A DNA stretch of 64,000 nt from NCBI RefSeq assembly GCF_014873535.1, contig NZ_JADBEF010000001.1:8246001-8310000 (forward strand). Reading direction: 5' to 3'. This DNA is from Nonomuraea africana (GTDB taxonomy: Bacteria; Actinomycetota; Actinomycetes; Streptosporangiales; Streptosporangiaceae). This document shows positions 32,647 to 41,588 of this stretch, in pieces (the stretch's first letter is position 1; every line of letters begins with the position of its first letter). Below the pieces are notes generated by a model. It searched no databases. It saw only the letters and a list, made by a program, of their open reading frames with translations, and was not told the origin of the DNA. A program made the position numbers and the translations under genes.

Positions 32647-33339
32647 GTGACCCGCGTTCTCGTCGTGGAGGACGAGGAGTCGTTCTCCGACGCCCTGTCC
32701 TACATGTTGCGCAAGGAGGGGTTCGAGGTCTCGGTCGCGACGACCGGCCCCGAGGCGCTCGACACCTTCGACCGCAACGGCGCCGACCTGGTGCTGCTCG
32801 ACCTGATGCTGCCCGGACTGCCCGGCACCGAGGTCTGCCGCTCGCTGCGGCAGCGCTCCAAGGTGCCCGTCATCATGCTGACCGCCAAGGACAGTGAGAT
32901 CGACAAGGTGGTCGGGCTCGAACTGGGCGCCGACGACTACGTCACCAAGCCGTTCTCCTCCCGCGAGCTCGTCGCCCGCATCCGCGCGGTGCTGCGGCGC
33001 CAGGGGGACACGGTGGAGGAGCTGGAGTCGGCGGTGCTGGCGGCCGGGCCCGTCAGGATGGACGTGGACAGGCACATCGTGGCCGTGCGCGGCGAGCAGG
33101 TGCAGCTGCCGCTGAAGGAGTTCGAGCTGCTCGAGGTGCTGCTGCGCAACGCGGGCCGGGTGCTGACCCGCGGCCAGCTCATCGACAGGGTCTGGGGCGC
33201 CGACTACGTGGGCGACACCAAGACGCTCGACGTGCACGTCAAGCGGCTGCGCGCCAAGGTCGAGGCCGACCCGTCCAACCCCCGCTGCATCCTGACCGTG
33301 CGCGGACTCGGCTACAAGTTCGACCCCGTCGAAGACTGA
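32647..33339 (+). CDS. regX3: Phosphate-responsive response regulator RegX3/PhoP
   Basis: 230 residues, OmpR family. The receiver has VVEDEESF, phospho-Asp in LVLLDLMLPG (about 52) and Lys in DDYVTKPFSSREL. The winged helix contains LKEFELLEVLLRNAGRVLTRGQLIDRVWG and ends GLGYKF. It activates the pho regulon by binding PHO boxes, which are recognisable upstream of phoU and senX3 in this window. The GTG start has GGAGGGATC just upstream. Confidence 0.95.
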   Translation: MTRVLVVEDEESFSDALSYMLRKEGFEVSVATTGPEALDTFDRNGADLVLLDLMLPGLPGTEVCRSLRQRSKVPVIMLTAKDSEIDKVVGLELGADDYVTKPFSSRELVARIRAVLRRQGDTVEELESAVLAAGPVRMDVDRHIVAVRGEQVQLPLKEFELLEVLLRNAGRVLTRGQLIDRVWGADYVGDTKTLDVHVKRLRAKVEADPSNPRCILTVRGLGYKFDPVED

Positions 33340-33351
33340 CCCCACAGCCAG

Positions 33352-33383
33352 AACCCCGCCTGCTGTACGGCAGGCGGGGTTTC
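33352..33383 (+). terminator. Rho-independent-like terminator after regX3
   Basis: AACCCCGCCTGC (33352-33363) pairs perfectly with GCAGGCGGGGTT (33370-33381) around a 6-nt loop, with a short T-run at its end. Confidence 0.8.
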
Positions 33384-33730
33384 GCTGTTCAACGGCCCTT
33401 CCGAGCCTCCCAGTGACCTTCTCAGGTGCTCAGGGACCCGATCGGCCTTCTCCGCGGCCTCACGGGCGACCTTCTCGCGGCCCCATTGGGCCTCGAACGG
33501 CCTTTTGGGGGCTCCGAAGGGCCTTCTCGGGTTCGGGAGTGCCTCAGGGACTTATGGGGCTTTCAGCGGCCCCAGGGCGCGCCTTGTGAGGTCTCTTCCA
33601 TGCGGGGGGTTTTACGTCTCGCCGTGACGGCGGGCGACCGGAGTCCCGCTGGGTGCCCGCCCGTGACGGACGGCACCCTGCGGGGACGGAGGCGCCGGGA
33701 AGGCTGTGCCGTACAGGAAAGGCACGAAGA
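33384..33730. other. Spacer with degenerate GGCCTTCTC-type repeats, no gene
   Basis: About 350 bp between the regX3 terminator and lpqE. GGCCTTCT/GACCTTCTC/GGGCCTTCTCGG variants recur at intervals of 20-45 bp between about 33410 and 33530. No frame shows coding bias or a motif; I see no gene. Confidence 0.5.
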
Positions 33731-34309
33731 TCAGTGGCCGGACTCGTGCGCGGTGGTGGACGGCGTCGGAGTGGGGGGAGCGGGGGTCGCGCCCGGAGCC
33801 ATGGGGTAGTCCTTGAACTCGCGGCTGCGGGTGATGACGGGCACCGTGACCGGCACCGACCCCGCGTTGGCGAACTGCAGGTTGAGCTTGACGCTCTCGC
33901 CGCCGCTCAGCGCCTTGGTGAGGCCCTCGATCATGATCTGCGGCGCCGGCTTGCCGGTGTTCACGCCCTGGCTGACGGGAAGCGCGATCGGGGCGGCCAG
34001 CTTCACGTTGCCCAGACCCTCGGCGACGACCCCCACGAGCTGGTCGGCCGCGCCGTTGGTGTTGACGAGGTGGAGGTAGACCGGCGCGGACCCGCCCTGG
34101 GCGAGCTTGGCGCCCGAGTCGGGGCCCAGCACGAAAGCCTGGGGGATCTTGATGCCCCGCGTGCCGTAGGCGCCGTCCTGGATGAGTGCGGCGGCCTCGT
34201 TCGGGGCATAGGGCTTGTTGGTGTTGGCGTCGAATCCGGCGGCGCAGCCGGCCAGTACCGGTGCGGCAAGGAACGCAGCGGCGGCGATAATCCAGCGACG
34301 GCTGGTCAC
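33731..34309 (-). CDS. lpqE: LpqE-like lipoprotein
   Basis: 192 residues. The lipoprotein signal peptide (residues about 1-22) ends in VLAGC. The mature domain (about 50-165) is a cupredoxin/PCu(A)C-like beta sandwich with PVYLHLVNTNGAADQLVGV and PAPQIMIEGLTKALSGGESVKLNL. The tail is Pro/Thr-rich. It lacks the Met/His copper ligands usual in PCu(A)C proteins. It is divergent from carD, the same arrangement as Rv3584 lpqE next to Rv3583c carD, which supports the name. The GTG start has AAGGAGAA upstream. Function is unknown. Confidence 0.75.
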   Translation of the reverse strand: MTSRRWIIAAAAFLAAPVLAGCAAGFDANTNKPYAPNEAAALIQDGAYGTRGIKIPQAFVLGPDSGAKLAQGGSAPVYLHLVNTNGAADQLVGVVAEGLGNVKLAAPIALPVSQGVNTGKPAPQIMIEGLTKALSGGESVKLNLQFANAGSVPVTVPVITRSREFKDYPMAPGATPAPPTPTPSTTAHESGH

Positions 34310-34414
34310 GGGCGGGTTCTCCTTATGGCGCGCGTGCGAGTTGGGGCAGCGCCCACCTTATCCATCCACCTTCATGGTCATATCCGCACCCCCGCAGGTC
34401 ATTCGGTATGTCAG

Positions 34415-34433
34415 ACTCTGTGATTCACAGAGT
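34415..34433. promoter_or_regulatory. Perfect 19-bp inverted repeat in the lpqE/carD intergenic region
   Basis: ACTCTGTGA (34415-34423), one central T, then TCACAGAGT (34425-34433). The half-sites are perfect complements, typical of a dimeric regulator. A TTGAAC -35-like hexamer overlaps its right edge (34433-34438). Confidence 0.55.
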
Positions 34434-34514
34434 TGAACGGTTGTCAAGTGGTAATATGCGCCTTTGACCTGCAGTTATGGTGATTTCACTGTTCCGGGAG
34501 GCTGTGGACGCGTG

Positions 34515-34520
34515 GTACCC
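34515..34520 (+). promoter_or_regulatory. Candidate carD -10 box
   Basis: TACCCT at 34515-34520 lies about 30 nt before the carD ATG. GAAGGGG (34531-34537) could serve as ribosome site. A TAATAT at 34452-34457 is an alternative upstream promoter. Confidence 0.4.
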
Positions 34521-34549
34521 TGGAGTACAGCGGAAGGGGTACTTGTCAC

Positions 34550-35032
34550 ATGACTTTCCAGGTCGGCGACACTGTCGTCTACCCCCACCACGGGGCTGCA
34601 CGGATCGAAGAAATCACGACCCGGACCATCAAGGGTGTGGAAAAGACCTACCTGGTTCTCAAGGTCGACAAGGGCGACCTTACCGTCCAGGTGCCTGCGG
34701 AGAACGCGGAACTTGTCGGTGTGCGCGATGTCGTCGGCCAGGAAGGCCTTGAGCGCGTTTTCGACGTTCTGCGCATGCCCCACACCGAGGAGCCGACCAA
34801 CTGGTCGAGGCGCTACAAGGCAAATCTTGAGAAGCTCGCTTCGGGCGACGTCAACAAGGTCGCCGAAGTCGTACGCGACCTGTGGCGTCGTGACCGCGAG
34901 CGCGGCCTGTCGGCAGGCGAGAAGCGGATGCTGGCCAAGGCCCGCCAGATACTGGTGAGCGAGCTGGCTCTCGCGGAGAAGACCAACGAGGACAAGGCCG
35001 AGGCCCTGCTCGACGAGGTTCTCAACTCCTGA
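34550..35032 (+). CDS. carD: RNA polymerase-binding transcription factor CarD
   Basis: 160 residues. The N-terminal RNAP-interaction Tudor-like domain (residues 1-53) begins FQVGDTVVYPHHGAARIEEI. The C-terminal helical DNA-binding domain includes NWSRRYKANLEKLASGDVNKVAEVVRDLW and ends in an acidic helix. CarD binds the RNAP beta subunit and stabilises the open complex, notably at rRNA promoters, and is essential in mycobacteria. The conserved Trp that wedges the -10 region lies in this C-terminal domain (NW, about residue 85). It is followed after 17 nt by ispF. Confidence 0.96.
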   Translation: MTFQVGDTVVYPHHGAARIEEITTRTIKGVEKTYLVLKVDKGDLTVQVPAENAELVGVRDVVGQEGLERVFDVLRMPHTEEPTNWSRRYKANLEKLASGDVNKVAEVVRDLWRRDRERGLSAGEKRMLAKARQILVSELALAEKTNEDKAEALLDEVLNS

Positions 35033-35049
35033 ACACGAATCTCCCACGG

Positions 35050-35538
35050 GTGGGCGTCGGAGTCGACGTCCACCCGTTCGCATCTGGCCGTGAGCTCAAC
35101 CTGGCCGGCCTCCACTGGCCGGGCGAGACAGGGCTCGAGGGCCACTCCGACGGCGACGCGGCCGCTCACGCGGCCTGCGACGCGCTGCTGTCCGCCGCGG
35201 GTCTCGGTGACCTGGGCGGGCTGTTCGGCACGTCCGATCCACGCTGGGCCGGAGCCGCCGGCATCGCGTTGCTCGAGGAGACCGCCCGCGTCGTTCGCGC
35301 GGCCGGGTTCGACATCGGCAACGTGGCCATCCAGGTGATCGGCAACCGGCCCAAGCTGGCGCCCCGCCGTACCGAGGCGGAGAAGGTGTTGAGCGCGGCC
35401 GTCGGCGCGCCGGTGAGCCTCAGCGCGACCACGACCGACGGGCTCGGCCTTACCGGGCGGGGCGAGGGCATCGCGGCGTTCGCGACCGCGCTCGTCGTCG
35501 CGAGGTCAACCGATCCCGCGTCAGGCGCGTCTATCTAG
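35050..35538 (+). CDS. ispF: 2-C-methyl-D-erythritol 2,4-cyclodiphosphate synthase
   Basis: 162 residues, full length. The zinc ligands lie in GVDVHPF (Asp, His) and in the second motif HSDGDAAAHAACDALL. LGDLGGLF and the TTTDGLGLTGRGEGIAAFA C-terminus are conserved. It makes MEcPP from CDP-ME 2-phosphate in the MEP isoprenoid pathway. In Streptomyces and mycobacteria ispD normally lies between carD and ispF; here it is absent and the 17-nt carD-ispF gap leaves no room for it. The GTG start lacks a strong Shine-Dalgarno, so translation may be coupled to carD. Confidence 0.95.
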   Translation: MGVGVDVHPFASGRELNLAGLHWPGETGLEGHSDGDAAAHAACDALLSAAGLGDLGGLFGTSDPRWAGAAGIALLEETARVVRAAGFDIGNVAIQVIGNRPKLAPRRTEAEKVLSAAVGAPVSLSATTTDGLGLTGRGEGIAAFATALVVARSTDPASGASI

Positions 35539-35584
35539 CGAGGGGTAATCCCGGCGGGTGGTGCCTAGCCCGCCGTGCCACCGA

Positions 35585-35624
35585 GGGCGGCGGTCCGTCA
35601 CTGGCGCGGTACGGACCGCCGCCC
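35585..35624 (+). terminator. Hairpin terminator after ispF
   Basis: GGGCGGCGGTCCGT (35585-35598) pairs perfectly with ACGGACCGCCGCCC (35611-35624), a 14-bp stem with a 12-nt loop. Confidence 0.75.
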
Positions 35625-35697
35625 TTGGCATGCGTAACCTGGGAGGACGCCGGGTATGTCACCCTCCTGACAGGTACCGTCACGGGGGGAGTCTGAC

Positions 35698-35967
35698 ATG
35701 ATCGGCTCGATCATTTCCGCGATCGTCTTCGGCATCATCATCGGCGCGATCGCGAGGCTCATCGTGCCCGGCAAGCAGAACATGTCACTCGCCATGACGT
35801 GGGTCGTCGGTGTCGTCGGCTCCCTGCTCGGCACCTTGGTCGCGTACCTGCTCGGAGTGAGCGACACGCCCGGCATCAACTGGATACAGCATGTTCTCCA
35901 GATTCTCTTCGCGGTCGTCGGAGTGTTCATCCTCGCGCGCGCCCAGATGAGCAAAGGCACGCGTTGA
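35698..35967 (+). CDS. GlsB/YeaQ/YmgE-family membrane protein (copy 1)
   Basis: 89 residues with three hydrophobic helices: IISAIVFGIIIGAIARLIVPG, MTWVVGVVGSLLGTLVAYLLG and the last segment ILFAVVGVFILARA. The GxxxG-rich first helix and the PGKQNM loop define this stress-associated transglycosylase-associated family. It is likely a small inner-membrane stress protein. A GGGGGGAG precedes the ATG. A paralogue follows 93 nt downstream. Confidence 0.9.
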   Translation: MIGSIISAIVFGIIIGAIARLIVPGKQNMSLAMTWVVGVVGSLLGTLVAYLLGVSDTPGINWIQHVLQILFAVVGVFILARAQMSKGTR

Positions 35968-36060
35968 CCTGCGTTTTCGGCATACTCGCGATAATCACGT
36001 GATAGACGGGTAATCGACTCCCGTGGGGAGTGAAAATCTCACTCTCACGGGGAGGTTCTC

Positions 36061-36330
36061 ATGACAATCGAAACCATCCTCGGTGCCATCGTCATCGGGG
36101 CCGTCATCGGCGCGATCGGTCGTCTACTGCTTCCCGGCAGGCAGGCCATCGGCTGGATCCTGACCATCGTGGTCGGCATCGTGGCGGCACTGATCGGCAC
36201 CGCCCTCGCCCAGGTCCTCGGAGTCCAGACGACTCCAGGCATCGACTGGATAGAACTGGTCATGCAGGTGGTCCTGGCCATTGTCGGCGTAGGCATAGTG
36301 GCGGGTCTTCGTCGCGGCACGAGCGTCTGA
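36061..36330 (+). CDS. GlsB/YeaQ/YmgE-family membrane protein (copy 2)
   Basis: 89 residues, the same length and layout as copy 1 and clearly paralogous: ILGAIVIGAVIGAIGRLLLPGRQ, TIVVGIVAALIGTALAQVLG, VQTTPGIDWIELVMQVVLAIVGV. GGGGAGG lies 6 nt before the ATG. The two genes may form a stress-induced unit. No molecular function is established for the family. Confidence 0.9.
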   Translation: MTIETILGAIVIGAVIGAIGRLLLPGRQAIGWILTIVVGIVAALIGTALAQVLGVQTTPGIDWIELVMQVVLAIVGVGIVAGLRRGTSV

Positions 36331-36866
36331 ACGGACCTCCTTCTCACCTCGCTGTCGGGTGTTCGCGCGGTGGGGCGGAGGCTGTCACTGTCCTGCGGGA
36401 AGGGATCGTGTCCCGTCACTTCCCGCAGCGTTCCCTCGAGACGGGACCTGAGGCCATCGGATCGCCGGCGCGCACAGGCGCGCCGGCGATCGTGCTGTAT
36501 GGGGACTTTCCGGGTCGCGCACGACTGGGCTGATTCCAGCGATGGGGGTCGGCTCGCTGTGGCCGCGAGATCAGGCTTTCATCCCTCGCCCGTGGCTCCC
36601 ATCCGCCGGGTGGGGCTGCACCATCATCCGGGTGGGGCTGGTGCGCCATCCACCCGGATCGGGGCCTCTTTGCGCCGTCCCTCGGGCGGGCGGGGTGCTG
36701 CTCCGTCTCGGGCGCTCGGCGCTGCTGCTTGATCCCTCGGCCTTTGTCGCCCTCCGGTAGGGCTCTCCCCTCGGGCGGGCGGGTGCCGCTCCTCCCTGGG
36801 CGGGCGGTGCCGCTCCTCCCTGGGCGGGCGGTGCCGCTCCTCCTCGGGCGGGCCGGGGGTGGTGCT
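36331..36866. other. Intergenic region with large hairpins and tandem repeats, no gene
   Basis: No credible coding frame. CTGCGGGAAG (36393-36402) pairs with CTTCCCGCAG (36419-36428) and could terminate the glsB pair. GATCGCCGGCGCGC (36460-36473) pairs with GCGCGCCGGCGATC (36478-36491), a perfect 14-bp stem with a 4-nt loop. The right-hand part carries CGGGTGGGGCTG-type degenerate repeats. Confidence 0.6.
36771..36860. repeat. 24-bp tandem repeats
   Basis: A unit of the form GGGCGGGCGGTGCCGCTCC followed by TCCCT is repeated about three times between 36774 and 36845, with a decayed fourth copy. It lies just past the stop of the DUF2637 gene. Confidence 0.7.
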
Positions 36867-38570
36867 TCATTCCTCGGGTGGGCGTGGGGTGCTGCGGAGG
36901 CGTCCTGAGGGGGCGTCGGTGTACGGCGCGGCCTGCGCTTCGGTGGACTCCCCGGCGGGTCCGTCGAAGGGCTGGGGAGCGGGCTCCGGCGTGGACTCCG
37001 CAGGGCCGTGCGTGGGCTCGGTCTCGTCGGCCGCCTCGGGGCCGTGGCCCGGGTCGGGGGCGTCGGCGGCGGCGAAGGTGCGCGCGGGGCTCGGCGTGGC
37101 GTCGGTGATGACGCGGACGGGCTGGGTGTCGGCGTCGCGGTTGGCGTCGGGGCGGGGGTGGACGAGCACGTCGGCCGGCTCCGTCCTGCGCAGATCCCCC
37201 CAGCGAACGGGCCGCCGACGAGCAGGCTCGGGCTCGCGTTCCCTCTCGGTCTCCGACACGGCCTCATGGGCGGGCCCCGCCGCATGGGGCACAACCCCCG
37301 GCCCCAGCTCCGGCTCGGACCTCGGCACCGGCTCCGACGTCTGCCTCGGCTCGGACTCCGGCCTCTCCTCGAAGCCCAGCCCCTCCTCCGACCTCGGCGT
37401 CAAGTCGGGCCCCGGCGTCTCCTCATGCCCCGGCGGCTCCACGTGGCCCGGCCTCTCCTCGGGTTCCGGCTTCAGCTCGGGTCCCGGCTTCGGGGCGGGC
37501 TCGTTTGTGGTGTCCGCGTGGGGCGTGGACCCCGGCTCCACGGCGGGCTCGTATGTGGGTTCTGCGTGGAGCTCGGGTTCGGGCGAGGGCGACTGAGCGG
37601 CGGCTGCCGTGGGCGGCTCCGTCGTCTCGTGATGCGGGTGCCGGTGCGTCGAGGGAATGCGGTGTGGTGCCGTGTCGGCCGCTGGGGCCTCCCAGATCAC
37701 CGGCGCGGGCTCCTCCACGGCTGCGGGCTCCTCCGCGCGGGCTTCCGCTGAATGGGCCTGCGCTGGGCGGGGCTCCTCCGTGCGGGCTTCCGTTGAGAGG
37801 GCTTCCGTTGAGCGTGGTTCCGCTGGGTGGGGTTGCTGGTCGTCGGGCCGGTTCAGGGAGTCGGAGTCGGGGCGGGGTTCCGGGACGGCGTGCGGTTCGG
37901 GCTCGGACCTCTTGTGCGGACCCGACTCCCAGCGCGTGACACGCTCCGATACCGGGATCGTGGGCGCCGGGATCGTGGGGAGCTGTGACATCGGCGGGGT
38001 CTCGGGAGCGGGAGTCGGCCCGACCACCGGAGTCGGCTCGGGCTCCTGCTGGGCCGTGCCGGTCAGGGGAGGCGCGTCACGATGTCCGCGGAAGGGCACG
38101 ATGTCGCGCTCCGCCGTACCGGCCAGGTCGTCGGAGGGCTCGTGGCGGGTCTGCACGTGCTTGATCAGCACCAGCCACAGCCACAGCGCCACCGCCAGCA
38201 GTACCCACGGCGTGACCGCCACGCCCACCGCCACCCGCTGGACGGGCAGGCGGCTGAGGCCGCCGGTGGCGGCCAGCGCGTTGACGGTGGCGGCGGCCAC
38301 GATGAGCAGCACCAGCACGACGGCCGCCTGGGCGCGCACGAGCAGCCGTCCCGAGCGCAGCAGCAGCACGCTGATCAGCGCGACCGCCAGCAGGGCGTCG
38401 AAGCCCGCCGGGTAGAGGTAGGCGAGGTCGGCGCGGGCCGTACCGAGAACGGCGAGGGCGCGCAGGTCGTCGAAGGAGAGCACGCAGGCGGCGGCGGTAA
38501 GGCCCGCGACGGCGAGCCCGGCGAGCGCGATGCCGATGCGGCGCAGCGCGGAGGGGGGAGTCACGTCCAT
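36867..38570 (-). CDS. DUF2637-like membrane protein with long acidic Pro-rich tail
   Basis: 567 residues. Residues 1-140 contain four hydrophobic helices (IGIALAGLAVAGLTAAACVLSF, LYPAGFDALLAVALISVLLL, AAVVLVLLIVAAATVNALAA, TPWVLLAVALWLWLVLI), matching DUF2637, a family related to SpdB transfer-associated proteins. The remaining 420 residues are disordered: Glu/Pro/Ser/Thr/His-rich with recurrent EP, PEP and SEPE motifs, probably cytoplasmic. The membrane part is conserved in type; the tail is compositional. A role in membrane scaffolding is possible but unproven. The gene is divergent from the PPOX gene. Confidence 0.75.
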   Translation of the reverse strand: MDVTPPSALRRIGIALAGLAVAGLTAAACVLSFDDLRALAVLGTARADLAYLYPAGFDALLAVALISVLLLRSGRLLVRAQAAVVLVLLIVAAATVNALAATGGLSRLPVQRVAVGVAVTPWVLLAVALWLWLVLIKHVQTRHEPSDDLAGTAERDIVPFRGHRDAPPLTGTAQQEPEPTPVVGPTPAPETPPMSQLPTIPAPTIPVSERVTRWESGPHKRSEPEPHAVPEPRPDSDSLNRPDDQQPHPAEPRSTEALSTEARTEEPRPAQAHSAEARAEEPAAVEEPAPVIWEAPAADTAPHRIPSTHRHPHHETTEPPTAAAAQSPSPEPELHAEPTYEPAVEPGSTPHADTTNEPAPKPGPELKPEPEERPGHVEPPGHEETPGPDLTPRSEEGLGFEERPESEPRQTSEPVPRSEPELGPGVVPHAAGPAHEAVSETEREREPEPARRRPVRWGDLRRTEPADVLVHPRPDANRDADTQPVRVITDATPSPARTFAAADAPDPGHGPEAADETEPTHGPAESTPEPAPQPFDGPAGESTEAQAAPYTDAPSGRLRSTPRPPEE

Positions 38571-38601
38571 GGCGTTTCGAGCCTACAGAACAATGGTGTT
38601 C

Positions 38602-38979
38602 ATGAACGAGGACGTACGTAAGCTGTTCGACGCCGCGAACTACGCGACAGTGACGAGCATCAATCCCGATGGCGGGCCGCAGTCGACCGTGGTGTGGGTG
38701 CGGACCGACGGAGACGACATCCTGTTCTCCACGGTGAAGGGGCGCCGCAAGCCACGCAATTTCGCGCGCGATCCCAGGGCCAGCATTCTGGTCGTCGACC
38801 CCGGCAATCCCTACAGGTACGCCGAGGTGCGAGGCAGTGTGGTCATGGAGGACGACCCCGACGGCGAGCTGATACAGGAGCTCTCGCACAAGTACACAGG
38901 CAAGGCATGGGAGGAGAAGGCGGGCAACGAGCGCTTGATCGTCCGTATCCGACCTGAGAAGGTGACGCTCCGGGGCTGA
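38602..38979 (+). CDS. PPOX-class (F420/FMN split-barrel) protein
   Basis: 125 residues, a split beta-barrel. Characteristic segments are YATVTSINPDGGPQSTVVWV, ILFSTVKGRRKPRNFARDPRASILV, and YAEVRGSVVMEDD. The RRKPRNFARDPR stretch forms the cofactor-phosphate site in this superfamily. It is probably an F420- or FMN-dependent oxidoreductase; which cofactor cannot be decided from sequence alone. The ATG at 38602 (MNEDVRKLF) matches the family start; an ATG at 38593 is possible. Confidence 0.87.
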   Translation: MNEDVRKLFDAANYATVTSINPDGGPQSTVVWVRTDGDDILFSTVKGRRKPRNFARDPRASILVVDPGNPYRYAEVRGSVVMEDDPDGELIQELSHKYTGKAWEEKAGNERLIVRIRPEKVTLRG

Positions 38980-39009
38980 TTCTTCGGCCTGTAGAGCGGG
39001 GTGAGGCAT

Positions 39010-39022
39010 TAGCCTTGCGTTC
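39010..39022 (+). promoter_or_regulatory. Leaderless promoter of cysS
   Basis: TAGCCT (39010-39015) lies 7 nt before the GTG start at 39023, with no Shine-Dalgarno between. Confidence 0.55.
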
Positions 39023-40414
<1,392 letters not shown>

Positions 40415-40427
40415 TACCCTTGGTGAC
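40415..40427 (+). promoter_or_regulatory. Leaderless promoter of rlmB
   Basis: TACCCT (40415-40420) begins on the base after the cysS stop codon and ends 7 nt before the rlmB ATG. Confidence 0.55.
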
Positions 40428-41393
40428 ATGGCAGCAGGTGGAAGAGCGTCGGGCAGGCCCTCCAAGAAGAAGGGACCGGCCAAGGGCACGGGTGGCAACG
40501 TCCGCCGTTCCCTGGAAGGCAAGGGCGCGACTCCGCCTGCGCACATGAGGCACTGGTACAAGGACAAGGCCCGCGGCGAGCGCATCGCGCGCGAGGAGCG
40601 GGGCGGCGGCGGTTCCTCGAAGGCTCCGGTACGGCAGAAGCGGTCCGAGGACGCGCCCGAGTACATCGGCGGGCGCAACCCGGTCCTCGAGGCGCTCCTG
40701 GCAGGCGTTCCGGCGAACGCGCTCTACGTCGCCCAGCGCATCGACAACGACGACCGCGTCCGCGAGGCCATCAAGGTCGCCGCGGGCAACGGCGTCGCGC
40801 TGCTCGAGGTCAGCCGCGACAAGCTCGACCGCCTCACCGAGGGCGCCGTCCACCAGGGCATCGCGCTGCAGATCCCGGCCTACTCCTACGCGCATCCGTC
40901 CGAGCTCGTCGAGATCGCGCACGACGCCGCCGAGGTGCCGCTGATCGTCGCCCTCGACGGCGTGACCGACCCGCGCAACCTGGGCGCCATCGCCCGCTCG
41001 GCCACGGCGTTCGGCGCGCACGGCCTGCTCATCCCCTCCCGCAGGGCGGCCGGCGTCACGGGCGGCGCCTGGAAGACGTCGGCGGGCACCCTCGCCAACC
41101 TGCGCGTCGCCCGCGCCGCCAACCTGACGGCCGCGCTGCGCGAGTACCGCGAGGCGGGTCTGTTCGTGGTCGGCCTGGACGGCTCGGGCAGGGTCGACAT
41201 CGACGAGGTGGAACTCCTGCAGGAGCCCCTGGTGGTGGTCGTAGGGTCCGAGGGCAAGGGGCTGTCGCGGTTGGTGAGCGAGCAGTGTGACGTGGTGGCC
41301 CGGATCCCGATGCACGCGGCTGCGGAGTCGCTGAACGCGGGAGTGGCGGCTGGGGTGACGTTGTACGAGGTCGCTCGTCATCGGCGGCGGTAG
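40428..41393 (+). CDS. rlmB: 23S rRNA 2'-O-ribose methyltransferase (TrmH/SpoU family, RlmB-like)
   Basis: 321 residues. The first 75 are basic and low-complexity (GRPSKKKGPAKGTGGN), probably rRNA-binding. Then come the SpoU substrate-binding domain (YIGGRNPVLEALL ... KLDRLTEGAVHQGIAL) and the knotted catalytic domain. SPOUT motif 1 is LDGVTDPRNLGAIARSATAFGAHGL, motif 2 VVVGSEGKGLSRLV, motif 3 RIPMHAAAESLNAGVAAGV. It should methylate G2251 (E. coli numbering) of 23S rRNA. The cysS-rlmB-tRNA-Thr order is conserved in related actinomycetes. Confidence 0.94.
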   Translation: MAAGGRASGRPSKKKGPAKGTGGNVRRSLEGKGATPPAHMRHWYKDKARGERIAREERGGGGSSKAPVRQKRSEDAPEYIGGRNPVLEALLAGVPANALYVAQRIDNDDRVREAIKVAAGNGVALLEVSRDKLDRLTEGAVHQGIALQIPAYSYAHPSELVEIAHDAAEVPLIVALDGVTDPRNLGAIARSATAFGAHGLLIPSRRAAGVTGGAWKTSAGTLANLRVARAANLTAALREYREAGLFVVGLDGSGRVDIDEVELLQEPLVVVVGSEGKGLSRLVSEQCDVVARIPMHAAAESLNAGVAAGVTLYEVARHRRR

Positions 41394-41413
41394 CGTCTAG
41401 ACTGTTGGGCCGT

Positions 41414-41486
41414 GCCGACGTAGCTCAATCGGCAGAGCATCTGTCTTGTAAACAGAAGGTTTGGGGTTCGATTCCCCACGTCGGCT
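41414..41486 (+). tRNA. tRNA-Thr (anticodon TGT)
   Basis: A 73-nt cloverleaf. The acceptor stem pairs GCCGACG (41414-41420) with CGTCGGC (41479-41485), and the discriminator base is T. The D-arm is GCTC...GAGC. The anticodon stem TCTGT/ACAGA frames the loop CTTGTAA, so the anticodon is TGT (Thr). The T-arm is TGGGG-TTCGATT-CCCCA. CCA is not encoded. Its 3' half is the attachment site of the downstream island. Confidence 0.97.
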
Positions 41487-41508
41487 CTGTTGCGAGAAGC
41501 CCCTGAAC
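41445..41508 (+). repeat. attL-like repeat (tRNA-Thr 3' half plus flank)
   Basis: From CTTGTAAACAGAAGG in the anticodon loop through the T-arm and 3' end into AGCCCCTGAAC. It matches 46555-46618 at 56 of 64 positions by my count. This copy retains tRNA function. Confidence 0.8.
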
Positions 41509-41534
41509 AGGGAAGACCTGTTCAGGGGCTTCTC
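41494..41534 (+). terminator. Strong hairpin terminator after tRNA-Thr
   Basis: GAGAAGCCCCTGAACAGG (41494-41511) and CCTGTTCAGGGGCTTCTC (41517-41534) form a perfect 18-bp stem with a 5-nt loop, followed by ATTT. Confidence 0.85.
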
Positions 41535-41558
41535 ATTTGCCAGGACAATCTTGAAATC

Positions 41559-41580
41559 TTGCTAACAGCCTTGCTAACAG
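41559..41580. repeat. Paired TTGCTAACAG repeats near attL
   Basis: TTGCTAACAG at 41559-41568 and at 41571-41580, 12 bp apart, just inside the island. The placement resembles integrase arm-type sites; that role is inference. Confidence 0.6.
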
Positions 41581-41588
41581 GAGACTCC

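Noticed and set aside
34415..34433. CRP/cAMP receptor site
   Set aside because: TGTGA and TCACA halves are present but separated by 1 bp instead of 6, so the geometry does not fit.
36771..36860. CRISPR array
   Set aside because: The units are contiguous with no unique spacers, and no cas gene is present; it is an ordinary tandem repeat.
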